Source of the DNA: Gorsachius magnificus
Taxonomy: Eukaryota > Chordata > Aves > Pelecaniformes > Ardeidae
Direction of reading: 5' to 3'
Assembly (NCBI GenBank): GCA_034008185.1
Contig: CM067081.1
Span: 22,815,821 to 22,879,820, forward strand
DNA length: 64,000 nucleotides
A program made the translations under genes and the position numbers. Shown in pieces: positions 1 through 11,500 of the stretch (the stretch's first letter is position 1; each line of letters begins with the position of its first letter). The notes under the pieces were generated by a model, which searched no databases, had not been told where the DNA came from, and saw only the letters and a list, made by a program, of their open reading frames with translations.

Positions 1-559
1 AGTCCCTCTCTCTCACGCCAGGTATCCCTGGCCAGCCTTTACAGTGACAATATCAGGCTCCTGATAAAGTCTAGGCAAAATTTTGTAATATCATATAACT
101 CATTGCTCAACTTCAGGCTACTATTTTCAATGAATGCAATACTACCAGATGATACGTTACAGAGGGATACTGGGGAAGCACAGGGAAGTGATGATTTGGA
201 GCATCAGAGATGGAAGGAGGCCTTCCAATCTGTGTAAAAGCAATGTTGACCCTCATTCATGTAAGCAAACACTCAAATACAAATTACCAATGCTCAAAAT
301 CTAAGGGCCTTACATCAGTGAAAATCCAACTTTTGCCTGCCTGGTGTACAAAATGCCTGTCTTTCACTGACAATTTTGAAACACCATTTTGTGTCTCTTG
401 TGCAGATATAGGTGTTCTAGATACAAGAGATAAGTAATCAAGTTTAACATAAACATGAGTTTTAAGGAAATGTTTAACTTCAGCTCCCTTGAAAATGTTG
501 GCATAGGTAGAGGTTTTTGTTTTTTGGAAATTAAAGGTTCACTGTTACAATGGAAAATT
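1..559. other. Intergenic stretch, nothing recognised
   Basis: AT-rich single-copy-looking DNA upstream of the first repeat. I see no coding signature, splice-bounded exon, RNA gene or repeat family. Short open frames here have no recognisable protein similarity. Confidence 0.5.
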
Positions 560-1262
560 GTTGGCTGAGGTTCTCCAAGGATGTGTCCTGATTTTGGTAA
601 TGTATTTTCTTCAGTGACCTGGGTGATGAAGTAAAACGTATGTTTAGCACATCTGCAGATGTCCCAAACCTGGTGCAGAAGCAATCAAAATGATCCTGAC
701 AAATGGGACAGCTGGTCAAAAAACCCAGGATGAACTTCAAAAAGAAGAATGCAAGGTCTGCACTTAATCTGGAAATATCAACTGCATTAACGCAAGATGG
801 GAAACAGCTGACTAGGCAGAAGTTTTGCTGAAAAAGATGTTGAGGTTACAGTGACTCACAAGTGGAATATGTATCAACAATGTCATACTATTACAGTAAA
901 AGCAAACATGCGGCATTGCTATTGAGTGCTGTGTGTCTAGTTCTGTGCAGTGAACTTCAGCAAATGTGGAGGCAATCCAAAAGAAAGAAAGGAAAACGAC
1001 CAGGGAATTAGAAAACATGTCCTGTGAGGCAAGACTGAAAGAGCTAGTGGTTTAATTTATTGAATGAGTGACTGGAGAGACGTGAGAAGCCTTCAAATAA
1101 TCAGAGGTTGTCATCTGTTCTCCACGTCCGCTGAGGATAGCACAAGGCAAACATGTGCTAAAATTACATTGTGGAAGAGTTACATTAGACATTAGTAAAA
1201 ACTTTCTGACAATAAACACTAGGCAAGAAGGCAGGAGGAAATTGTGGAATTCTCCTCTTTAG
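560..1262 (+). repeat. Old, degenerate CR1 LINE fragment (reverse transcriptase C-terminal half)
   Basis: The + strand follows, with many indels, the order of a CR1 ORF2. Near 612-660 is the stretch that in CR1 reads as a short loop followed by the FADD-type polymerase motif region. Next come the equivalent of the line about few-residue FN/K repeats (about 700-800) and the thumb region (about 820-960). The conserved 'LFSLEKRRLRGD' region is heavily decayed at about 1020-1110, and 'LDIRKNF' lies near 1185-1210. All frames are broken by stops and shifts, so it encodes nothing. The divergence is far greater than in the intronic CR1 copies, suggesting an ancient sauropsid-age insertion. The assignment rests on remembered family patterns, and the edges are approximate. 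Confidence 0.7.
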
Positions 1263-1465
1263 ATTAAATACCTTAAAACAACCAAACATATATCAGTCCA
1301 TAATCGTGTATCTCTCATTTAGCCAGCCTTGGCACAAGAGAGTGGATGACACTCTTGATGTCATTTTGGCCCCACTTTCTGTGTCTATATTACTACCCTT
1401 CCTATTTAATTTTAGTGCAAACTTTTCTATTTGCAGTTAATTTATATATATTTTTGAAGGGTGGT

Positions 1466-2025
1466 TGTCCTGTTTTCAGCTGGGGTAGAGTTAATTTTCT
1501 TCATAGTAGTTGGCATAGTGCTGTGTTTTTGATTTAGTATGAGCATAATGTAGATGTTTTAGTTGTTGCTAAGCCGTGCTTACACCAGTCAAGGACTTTT
1601 TCAGCTTCCCCTGCTCTGTCCGGTGCATGAGAAGCTGGGAGGGGGCACAGCCAGGACAGCCGACCCCAACTGGCCAAAGGGCTATTCCATACCATATGAC
1701 ATCATGCTCAGTATATAAACTAGGGGAAAACTGGCCGGGGGGGCCGCTGCTTGGGAACTGGCTGGGCATCGGACAGTGGGTAGTGAGAAACTGCATTGTG
1801 CATCACTTATTTTGCATATTCTATTATTAGTAGTAATATTAGTAGTAGTAGTATATTCCCCCACCCTCCCCTTCCTTTTATGTCCTATTAAACTGTCTTT
1901 CTCTCTACCCATGAATCTTACTTTTTTCCCCCCTATTTTCTCCCCCATCCCACTGGACCGGGGTGGGGGGGGTGTGAGCAAATGGCTGTGTGGTGTTTAG
2001 CTGCCTGCTGGGTTAAACCATGACA
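1466..2025 (+). mobile_element. Solo LTR of an avian endogenous retrovirus (ERVL-like)
   Basis: A 560-bp block begins TGTCCTG and ends with ACCATGACA, so it has the TG...CA termini of a retroviral LTR. It is flanked by GTGGT (1461-1465) and GTAGT (2026-2030), a 5-bp target-site duplication with one mismatch. Internally there is a CRE-like TGACATCA (1698-1705), a TATA box (1712-1719) and an ATTAAA polyadenylation signal (1887-1892), in the correct U3-R-U5 order. The sequence matches the LTR family I know from passerine and other neoavian genomes. No gag, pol or env sequence adjoins it, so it is a solo LTR left by recombination between two LTRs. It lies about 5 kb upstream of the WASF3 promoter in the same orientation. 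Confidence 0.88.
1712..1719 (+). promoter_or_regulatory. TATA box inside the solo LTR
   Basis: TATATAAA lies 14 bases from the start of a CRE-like TGACATCA (1698). This is the usual U3 promoter arrangement for this LTR family. Whether it is still active cannot be seen. Confidence 0.6.
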
Positions 2026-5000
2026 GTAGTCTCAATAAAAATCTGTCTCACCTCATCCAAACTACATCAGATTCATGCATTTGATTTTATTCTGGCGCTC
2101 CCTACCTTTATCTCCATCCCTCAGTCATTTACATCTCAGCTTCTTCCTCTCTGGGACCCCAGATGCCAAGTCCACTGGGTAGCCCTAACCTGTCTTCCAG
2201 CTGTATCTGGCAGCTGGGGTCAGGGAGTTGGAGAGGGGCATGCCAACTGGAAAATGTGCTCCTTAGCAAGGCACTGGGAGGGAAGGAGCTGGACTCACTG
2301 GCCTTGTGTCACTCCCCTGCCGTGTAACAGGATATAACAGTGCATATAATGGTGCACTTGTCACAGGACTCCTAAGAGGCTTCATACATTGGGCCAGGGA
2401 AAGTTCAGAAACATTTTGTGGTCATTGTTGTGCAAGCTTATACACACATTTGGTCCCTTCCACGAAAAGCCTGCAGTCTAAGAGCAGGCACATAAATGGC
2501 TGTGCATATAGAGCACTTGATTCCTGTGAGGCAGACACTGAGGTCAGTAATTAAGGTGTTCCCATGACAGTTTTATTCTGATGAGTTACGTGTACTTGTA
2601 TGGTTGAAAGGCTGGGATGCTATTTAATCTTTCACACTTTTTACATTTTTATACAATTTTGTCTGTACTTCCCATGTTTGTTTGCTATGTAATATGCCTC
2701 CTAACAATTCCAGGAGCATATTTTTTATTGGCACCCACTATGAGTTTTATAGTTGAATTAAAAGGTGGAAAATCATTTAACATAACCAACCCTTTCATCA
2801 CGGCCATCTCCCTCAGTATTCTTCCCTTAGTCTACCTTACACCCTAGGCTGCAGCTAACATCCAAAGAGGTGGGACACTGCTGGGACATTCCAAGATCTT
2901 GAACAAGGCTGGGTTTGGCTCTGAAGTTTTGCACGCCCATGTGTCATACCAAGTATCTTCATATCTAAAGCAAATCACAGAGGTTCACATCTAAGCCAAA
3001 GCCACGTGATGGTCAGATAGCTTATCTTCATGCTCTGATTGTGTGTAACTGTCCCCCTTGACTTGCCCAAAGTCAAAGATCATAGTGGAGTATAACGCTG
3101 ACTGATGCACTGGCTCTTTTGTGTGCTTTTGTGGACAAGAAGATGGCAACCTCTTGCTGAAAGTGGATGATTGCAGTCCATGTTGGTAAACTTTACCCAT
3201 ACTACAAGACAGACAGACAAATCAGATGGAGCGAGGCTACCAATAACTATTGGACATCAGGCTGGGAGCAGTCAAACATAGTTATAATGAATCTTTCAAT
3301 ATCCATTTCTGTTTACAGCAGAGTGAGAAAGCAGGTAGGGACTTCCCAGAACTCAGCTGCATAAATCCTCTGACACCAAGCAACATGTTGCTATTCCCTT
3401 ACTCATTTATTTTTATCCAGGAGAGCCTATTTTTACCTAGTAAGAGATTTTTTTTTCCCTGCCCTTGACATTACACCTCCATTATGATTGGTGGTCATAA
3501 TACAATGAGGCACAGAAGCTTAGGAAAGGAATGCTGGGTCTGTAAAAAGCATCTGTCTATGGTGAATCCAGGAGAAATAAAATTAGCTCATCCTCAGCTG
3601 GTAGAAGAGGGTCCAGTACAGCACGCTGAAACATTTCACACAGTCCTGTTTGCAGAACCCCGACTATCCCTGTGAGCTGACCTCTTCTTTTGGACCAGAT
3701 ATTCACCCTGTGGTTCTTGTTTCTTTGCTTCATCCCACTAGTCCTAGCTGTGCCCTGCATTGTACAGCTGCTAATCAACAGTTTATTACTAACTGTATCT
3801 TTCTGTATACAATTTTTTAATCTCTCCAGGAACTGTAATCATGCTTTTCATGTGTTTATTTTTATAAAGGGAGCTTGTTCAACTGACAATGCCATAAAAC
3901 CAGTGAGAGACTACGTCCACTCCCACTATAGATCACCAATCCTTCCTTCGTAGGATATCCTAACACACTGCCCTACCAAAGTGTCAGAGCCAGCAAGGAA
4001 AAATGAGTGCTTTGCATAGAAAATATTTTTTATAACTTACAGTTAATGGACCTTACTATCAATTGGCAGAATTACAACCCTTGTTTAGTTGATGAAAGTA
4101 GCTGTCTTGAAAAGTTATTAGGCTTCCTTTTGTTCTTGTTTGCCTGCATTTTTTTTTCTCAAGATTGATTACACAGTGCCTCTTTGAACTTATATTGAAT
4201 GTTTCCTTTAGGATCTACTTGCATCTTAGTTCCATATACTTTCTAGTCTTTCAGTATTCCAGCGATCCAGAGATATTGAAAGGAAAAAAACCCCACCAAC
4301 CCAAAATAGTTAACGGTCTCAGGAAAATATTCCTGAAAAATATGAATAGTATGGAAATATCAATAATATTGAAAATATGAATAGTATGAGAAATATGTAT
4401 GCAGCTTTATCAAGGCTAAATGGTTTTGCATTAATGGAAAATAAACTCCATTAACAGAGACGTAGTAATTTATAAAGCATCTTATGTTGTGCATGGCCTG
4501 TATCCGTTAGCTGTCCTAAATCAATTACCTCAGTCAAGACATGGTTCCTCTTCCTCTGGGGTGCGGCTGCGGCTGGAGGGAAAGCAATTTATTTCAAAAG
4601 CTGATTCAGCAAGAAACTCTTCAGGGGCCCATCAATGTCCCATTAATAATCAGAGATGCTCTAATCATTATCGGTGGCGCTGTAAATCATTTGAGTAACA
4701 CCACTTATTTTAACATTATTCAGCAATTTCATGTTTCCTGAAAGACAAAAAGATTTCCTTATCATGAAATATGCTCGTCAGCAGGAAGCAACAGGAGGTA
4801 TAATGGACTTTCAAAATATTGTTTCTTCTTATGCTGTACCTTTTTTGTGTGTGAAATTACCTACTTAAGAAAAGGAGGTCCTTATAAATTTGATCTAAGA
4901 CAGTGATAGTACAAGTAGACATTAAGAAAATGTCATGCTCACTTCTGCTAACTCATCTTAGCTTCAGTCACCAATAACCCTCCCTTTTCATTAGCCTCTG

Positions 5001-6020
5001 AAGCCCAGTTCTGTCTTCAAGTGAAATTAATAGGAGAAAAATCAATCCTGGACATCTTGTGGTGTGTCAGTCCAAACTTGTATCTACTGCCTTCAGAGGA
5101 CTTTTCTGAAGCATGATTTCACTTAAAAATAATAATAGTTAGGAGAAAAGTTGATTCAATTACCCCTTGCAGATAATTTAACCACCTTTTTTTTTTTGTC
5201 TCTTAATGAAAACTCAGTACAGATTAAATGCAAATTGTTTGGCAGATTTGCCTTATTTGCAAATTCTAAGGCAAGGTCAAAACAGCAGAAATAAAGCTCC
5301 GCCTGAGTTCCTTTTCTACAAGATGTAGATATTACTAAAAATAACATTAAAAATGTCATGAATGCAGAGGAGAAAAATGTAAGGTGAGAAAGAATCCAAG
5401 AACCGGGAAAGCAGCTGGAATTAAATAAACGTTCATTAATACCTTGCATCACACAGGCTACTTACTCGTATTGATGGAGCAGAAAAAAATTACTGGGAAT
5501 GATAGGTCTGTTTGAAATTAATATGGTTCAAACCTTAAGATCCCATTTTCAGCATGAAAAAAGCATCACTGAATGAGCATGAATGCAGCTGTGTTTTAAC
5601 AATGCCAGGTCATTTTCCTTTTGTTTTATTTTACAGTCTCTGAAGAGTTTCCTCTTTCCTGCTGCGTACGTTTTAGGGAAAATACCCTCCTTTTGAAGAG
5701 AAAATGACTTTTTCGCAAAGCCTAGAGACTATTTTCCTCTTATGATTTTTGTCTTAGTGAGCCCTTATGCTGAGTAAAAAGACCGCTGCTTCCTTCTTTC
5801 AGGGCTGTGTTACTTAATGACTTCTTTTCTGTTTGCTTTGCTGGCGACCATAAAACTGTCACCATCTGCACTTCAAAGCCTAAGCAAGCCGCACGGCTGG
5901 CTTACGGCTTTTTGCCCTGTAACCCTCAGTGATTACAGCACTGGTTCTCAGCTGCTGCTTCTTACCATGACCGATATCGGGATCTTAAATTCAAATATTT
6001 TTCCTTGAATTAATAGCAAT
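2026..6020. other. Intergenic stretch upstream of the promoter
   Basis: No gene was recognised. The stretch holds an AT-rich duplication (4337-4388) and a balanced-composition block at about 4440-4745 that looks like a candidate conserved non-coding element. A second such block lies at 5815-6000. Short open frames on both strands lack family motifs or splice context. Confidence 0.45.
4337..4388. repeat. AT-rich 17-bp direct duplication
   Basis: AAAATATGAATAGTATG occurs at 4337-4353 and again at 4372-4388, 35 bases apart, with related ATAT sequence between. This is a short local duplication, probably from replication slippage. Confidence 0.7.
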
Positions 6021-6029
6021 ACTGCATGC

Positions 6030-6060
6030 TTTTTTTTTTTTTTTCTTTTTTTTTTTTTTC
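6030..6060. repeat. Poly-T tract
   Basis: Two long T runs are separated by a single C, just upstream of the CpG island. This is simple sequence. It could be a nucleosome-excluding element at the promoter edge, but that is inference. Confidence 0.8.
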
Positions 6061-7227
6061 TTGTGGAAAGGAGATCCTTGTGAGCCCCCGGCTTTCCTTC
6101 ATTTCCCCGTAAGGCAAAGCGTGGATAGCTGCAGCCAGTGGTACAATTGGGTTTGAGTTCAGTAAACTTTCGGTCGCCAAAGATGATTGACTCGAGGTGG
6201 CGTTCGATAACCTCTGCTTTCAGCCGTGATTATTTATTGAAGTGCCCTGGGCCATTAAAGTCTGTTTTGTTATTGCTCTACCCCCCCCCCCCCCCCCATC
6301 CATTCCCCTTCCCCCCCCAAAAAATCTCATTCACATGATAAAAGTCCGACTTACTTTTTCTAAAGGCTTTGCAGGGAGCAACAAAAGCCCCTGTTGTGGG
6401 GGCAACGACAAAGGAGGGGATCTCCGGCAAAGCGGGAAGGGGCACATTGTTCGGGCTGGGCCAGCAGCTGCCGCCCTCACAAAGCGCCCTGCCCGGCCGG
6501 GCAAAGGCCCCCGCCGCCCCCCCCCCCCCGAAACGAGCAGCCCCAACGGCCCCGTCAGCGTGGGGGTGGGTGCCTACGGACGCGGGTCGCTCGGGGGCCC
6601 GGGTGGCCAGAAGCCGGACGCGGAGGGAATTGGGTCGCAAGGGCGAGCGAAGGGCGGGGGCGGTGCCTCTGGCGGGTAGGGGCGAGGGCAGAGGCGGCAA
6701 AGGGGCCGCGGCGGCGGGGGGGGGATGGCGCGTGTGAGAGCGCAGGCCCCGCGAGCAACGGGGGGGGGAAACGCAGGAGGGCTCTCACTGCTGCCCGGGG
6801 GGGCCGGGTCCTGGGGACGGGACGGCCGGAGCGGGAGAGGCGTGAGGGGGCCGCCGCAGCCCGCACCACCGCCCTGCGTGTGAGGGGAGAGCGCGGCCCT
6901 GAGGCAAGGGGCATCCCTGCTCGGGAGCCGGCACCGGGGCCCCTCCTGCTGGGGAGCGGGGGTGAGGCCCGCCCCGCGGTGGGGCGGGGGGGGGCGGCAG
7001 CTCCTGAGGGGCACGTAGATGCTGGGGGCGGGGGGAGACAGTCCCGCGGTGGCCGGGCGGCGGGAGCGGCCGCGGGGCCCCCCCGCCCGGCGGGGGCGGG
7101 GCGCGAGCCGGCCTCTTGCGAACCCTAGGTAGGGGCCGCTGATTGACAGCTCTCCCCGCCTTCCTGGCGTTTTCATTTGGTGTTTTTAACGCCGATCAGC
7201 AGTGTGTGCGGCGGAGCGCTGGCTGCC

Positions 7228-7308
7228 ATTGGCGCGCCTTGCCCCGCCCCTCTTGGCACGGGCCAAAACGGAGGCGAGGGGGCGGGGCTCGGGGCTGAAG
7301 GGGCGGGG
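7228..7308 (+). promoter_or_regulatory. WASF3: Core promoter elements: inverted CCAAT box and GC boxes
   Basis: ATTGG at 7228-7232 is an inverted CCAAT (NF-Y type) box. Sp1/KLF-type GC boxes follow at 7242-7250 (CCCCGCCCC), 7281-7287 (GGCGGGG) and 7301-7308. There is no TATA box at a suitable distance. This TATA-less CCAAT plus GC-box layout fits a CpG-island promoter with dispersed start sites. Confidence 0.6.
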
Positions 7309-7478
7309 TGAAGGCGGGGGGCGCGGAGGCTTAGCCCGCGAAGGCGGTCGGCGGCGGCTGGAGCGGTCGAGCGGTGGGGGGGGCCCCCCGGGGGCCCGGG
7401 GCCGGGGGCCCCCCGGGGAAACCCCCGCCCGGGGGGGGCCCGCAGCGCGCCGGCGCCGCCTTTCTCCTCATAGCCGCG
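7300..7478 (+). other. WASF3: Probable non-coding exon 1 of WASF3 (5' UTR)
   Basis: The start of translation lies in an exon with only ten transcribed bases before the ATG, so at least one upstream non-coding exon is required. The best candidate is the GC-rich stretch just downstream of the GC boxes. It ends at a strong splice donor, GTGAGG at 7479-7484, in the context CGCG/GTGAGG. The 5' edge is a guess placed at the last GC box. Other donors in the island are weaker. No ATG is needed here. Without transcript data the exon is inferred. Confidence 0.4.
7374..7441. repeat. Alternating G-run/C-run block
   Basis: Runs of five to eight Gs alternate with equal C runs across about 68 bases inside the probable first exon. 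Both strands can form hairpins and G-quadruplexes, and the RNA would be strongly structured. Such sequence is prone to sequencing and assembly error, so its exact length should be treated with caution. Confidence 0.75.
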
Positions 7479-7705
7479 GTGAGGGCAGCGACGGGTCGCT
7501 CCGGAGCCGCTCGCTCTCCTCCGGCCCGGGCTGAGCTGCCCGTCCCGGGGCCCTCCCGCCTCAGCCCCGGGGGCGGCCGGGGAAGCTTTGTTTCTAGCCC
7601 TCCTGCCGGCCTCGGCCCTTTGCCAGCCCCCAGAGCCGCGGGGAGCGTTCCCCTTCCCCCTTTCGGTCTCGGGTGGGGATTGCGGCGCTCCCCTGGCGTG
7701 GGCTC

Positions 7706-7808
7706 GGGGAAGAGGCCCCCGGGCTTGCGGTTCTCGGGGCTGGGCGCCGTAGCTGCGGGTAACGCGGCGCCCAGCCCCGAGAACCGCAAGTCCGGGGGCC
7801 TCTTCCCC
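7706..7808. repeat. Near-perfect 44-bp inverted repeat
   Basis: The left arm (7706-7749) and right arm (7765-7808) are reverse complements at 43 of 44 positions, separated by a 15-base spacer. The single mismatch is at position 18 of the left arm. The pair can extrude as a very stable GC-rich cruciform or fold as an RNA hairpin. It sits at the downstream end of the CpG island, in the first intron by my exon model. It may be a genuine palindrome or a fold-back artefact of sequencing or assembly. Confidence 0.9.
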
Positions 7809-7943
7809 ACTCGCGTGGTCCCCGCACCAGCACCCCACATGCTCTTCTGAAGCCCAGTGGTCTTCAAATACTGAAAAATAATCGTCTTGGGCTTTGAAGG
7901 GTGCTGGGAATCCTTGACAGCTCAGGAACTTTTAACACTTCCA

Positions 7944-7964
7944 CCCCCCCCCCCCCCCCCCCCC
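7944..7964. repeat. Poly-C run (21 bases)
   Basis: An uninterrupted run of 21 Cs is followed by T-rich sequence just past the CpG island. The G-rich strand can form a quadruplex. A similar 17-base C run lies upstream of the island at 6281-6297. Confidence 0.85.
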
Positions 7965-8529
7965 TTTTTCTTTTTCTCCTCGTGTTTTTTGCAGATGAGG
8001 TTTTTTTTCCACTTTTTTCTTAAGTGAATGTGTTGCTGAGAAGAACCTGGGAGTCTGAGTGAGCGCAGGCATGTGAAGACAGGGATTTATTGCAACTGCT
8101 GAATGCCTAACGTTATCCAAAAAGCAGTTAAGAAATGCTTGATTTATTCTTTTTCTTCTCGTTTCCGATACGGTTCAGTAATCGCTGCAGATAACTAACA
8201 GGAGAAGGGCTGATAGTTTTAGGCTGAGCAACAATCTGTGAAGTGGGGCCAGCACTTGAGTGATGGGTTATTGGATGCAGTTGTAAGATTCCTTGATAGA
8301 AAATACTTCAAAGCACAAATGCTTTAGTTTGCGTGCTGTTTGTGCAGGAATAGGAAAAAGCTGTCTAGCTGTGGCTCTTTGTGCCTTTTTTTGTAAACTA
8401 CAGGGAATGAGGGGAAAGTATTCCTATTAGAAAAAGATGGGGACAAATTATGAGAGCAGCCAGGAACTTAAAGAGACTTGAAATCTGAGGGTGAGGTCGT
8501 TTTGCCTTGCATATTGTGCAAGACTGGTC

Positions 8530-8549
8530 TTTTTTTTTTTTTTTTTTTT
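8530..8549. repeat. Poly-T run (20 bases)
   Basis: A run of 20 Ts in intron 1. This is simple sequence with no retroposon body recognised next to it. Confidence 0.85.
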
Positions 8550-11500
8550 CTTAAGTTTTACTTAGGGAATCAACAAGTATTACGTTTGTATGAGACAGAC
8601 TGTTGTTTTGACTTTGTCTGATAGAGTATTTTCCGTAGTAGCTAATAGCATGTCTGCTTGAAGAAGGGAATGAAGTAATGGAGTAAGGCTGCAGTTCTTG
8701 ATCTCCAGCATGCTCTTCCACACTACAGCGATCTGTAGCTCAGGTGTTGTGTGGCCTTTAATACATGGAGGTTGATGTGATATGGAATAATTATGTAGGC
8801 CAATGCCCAAGTTGGAAACCTGTTAGATTAAAGTTACAAGTTATGATGCTTGCAGACTTAAAGATTCAAGATTAAACCCCGTTTTTGAGCCATGAAACTG
8901 AGCTGTGTTAGGTATGTTCAGTTACAGCTTACTTACGCCTTTAAGTTCTCATCAGAAGAAAATACGCTAAGATGGGAGGGCAGTTATCTGCTTACACTAA
9001 AATAAAGGCCCTCAGTAAGAATGCAGCTTTCAGTAAGTCCTGTAAGAAGGATGTTTTGTCTGTGGCTCTTTAGTTGAGACTGGGACCAGACCATGTTCCC
9101 CTTGAGCAATGTTGAGGCTTGATTTACCTCCAACTGAATTTTGGGGATGAGTTGTGCAAAACAAACTTTTCTTACTGCTTGCTGGGGGATTAGTTTTGTG
9201 TTTGTATTGCTAGTGGCAGTGTGAATGCAGTTATTGGGTGGTAAACACAGAGGTTTTGTTGTACATTAAATAATATGTAATTGAGCCAGTCTTCTTTATT
9301 CTCCTTTTCCGTGGATATTTTCTTCAGATAAATAAAAAATAGAAAATCAGATACTGAAACAATAGTCTTGATTGTACAAAATAGCTTCTGAAATTGTCTT
9401 TGCTGATTGTCCTTTTGTCCATGGAATAATAAAAGATGACTTTATGTGTCAGAAATAGAATTGCTTGTGGTTTAAAAATGCACTTTCATAGCAGGAATAA
9501 GTTATTGAGGCTTCATGTTTGATTTATGTGATACAACACATATGACATTCCATAGTTAATAGCAGCATAAACCTGCTTTGTTTTTCAGTATATACCTTGT
9601 CTGTATAACATGCCTCGAAGGATTATGATTTTAGGAGTAGCAATATAAACTTCTTGCAGACGCTGCTCTTTGGTGTGACTGCCTTAGCTCAGGTTTATTT
9701 ACTTTATTCTTCAGTGCATGCTATATATTTCTCTGAAACAAGAATAACAGTGTCTGCAGGCAATACTCCTGTATGGAGGAAAGAAGAAGAAAAGCCGTGT
9801 GACCGATGATAAGAATGCTATTTTGAAGTTTCTTTCATACAGTGATGAGCAGGACAGGATTTCTAAAAAACAAACCACACTAAAGCAGACACTTTGATGA
9901 AGAATTCCAGAAGAGCTGAGTGTTGTAAGTCACTATATTGGTGTCACCTGGACAGTGAATTAGCTTTCATGCCTCTGCAACTCTTCCCCTTTTGATTAAA
10001 TGTCCTGCATGGACAGTTACGTAATGGTGTAATTGGAGTGGGAAAGAGCCTTGAAAGAACTGCATGGAGGACTGCATTGGTATCTTCCTGATTCATACGT
10101 GGCTCCAATTAAAATTTTTGGACTTCTTGTGGTTGGTACTGTGACTTACTTTATTTTTGCTTGCATAGGATATTGAGCTACAGGCTACGTGTCAGGTGAA
10201 TTGCACTACTAGCATAAGTTACTAACCAGGCTGTGCATGTCCTGTGGGTTAAGATACTAAGTCTTGTTAATTACAGAAAGGTACTCATTTACAGTACTGG
10301 TGGGGAGAAGTTGTTTTTATCAGGCTCATTTCTTAGTTCTCTAATCTTAAAGCCATTCAGTATGTGAAGATCATTAATTGGATCAGATTACGAATACATG
10401 TCTTCCAGTGTTACATACAACTGTATGCTGCCCTCAGAAGCTTCCTTGCACAAGGAGTACTTTGGGTAACAGACTGTAACTGCTTATTCTCTTAAAAGAA
10501 CAGATAAGAGAGTGAGGTAGAGGGTGAGTATTAACTTCTCCATATGGAAGACTCACGTACAGAGTACCTGTAATGTAAGAAAATCGGTGACTCTACTAAG
10601 AACTAAATTGAGGCATCTTGAGCCTTAGCTCTCTAGCAGAACTGCTATAGTGCTTACATTCTCTCCTAAGAACTTAGCCTGCCTTTAGAAGTAATAATGA
10701 AAATAACCTGAACTTACACCAGATTTATTTGTTCAACTTTAAACTGTGAGTGCTTTCCTTCACAGTTACTGTTATTTAGATCTAACTGTTCAGAAGCCAG
10801 TCTGTTGTAAAAGCTGTTGAAATTTGCACTGGGGTGTTTTAACTGGAAAAGCGCTGTTGTTTTTCACCCCTCTCTTGAAAACTCGGATAACTGAAATATT
10901 TTTAGCTGCTGATACATGTAATTTCTTTTTCCTCTGCCAAAAGGGGAAACAAAACATTTGGGAAGAAATTAAGAAATTTGTGTGTAAAAACAGCTGGAGA
11001 TCGAAATGGAAATATTTGTGCTTATTTAGGCTGTAAACTAGGAGCTTATCTTGTTTGGTTTCTTTATTCTTGGCAGGTGAGATAGCTGGAGAATTTTTGT
11101 TGAAGGCTTCTTAATACGGTAAGCATTTGTTGGATTTGCTTGTTTTGTTTTTTTAAAAACAAATCCGAATTTATTTGTGTTAGGGATTTATAGGCATTCT
11201 GAACTTGAGCACATTACAAATTAGTTTTTCCTTTCACATACTGAATATTTTGCCATTAAACTAATTGTGTTTTCTGGGTCTAGCATCAATCACTCTGTGT
11301 TTGGGAATTTTTTTTTTTTGTAGACCTCTCCATTTAGCAGAATCTTAATTACTCCTTTTCAAGATTTTTGGAGCTCCTTCCTACCTGCTGGTTACAAGTA
11401 TCATCTCTTTATTCTTACAGAGATTTGGTAGCTAAATACAGCAATAGAGGACAATATGTGTTTCTATTAAACATAGAACTTCTTTATGCCAAATGTATTT

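Larger units (their letters stand above)
6370..7845. promoter_or_regulatory. WASF3: CpG island / WASF3 promoter region
   Basis: About 1.5 kb of very GC-rich, CpG-dense DNA sits in otherwise AT-rich surroundings. This is the usual mark of a broadly used vertebrate promoter. It is the only such island in the window and lies upstream, on the same strand, of the WASF3 coding exons. It contains GC boxes, an inverted CCAAT box, G/C homopolymer blocks and a long inverted repeat. Long open frames cross the island on both strands, but they are proline-, glycine- and arginine-rich translations of GC-rich DNA with no family match, so I do not call them genes. Assignment to WASF3 is inferred from position. 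Confidence 0.85.

Noticed and set aside
6242..7867. Several open frames of 110-244 codons on both strands across the CpG island
   Set aside because: They are Gly/Pro/Arg/Ala-rich translations of GC-rich DNA, overlap each other in many frames and have no family motif. Stop codons are rare in such composition.
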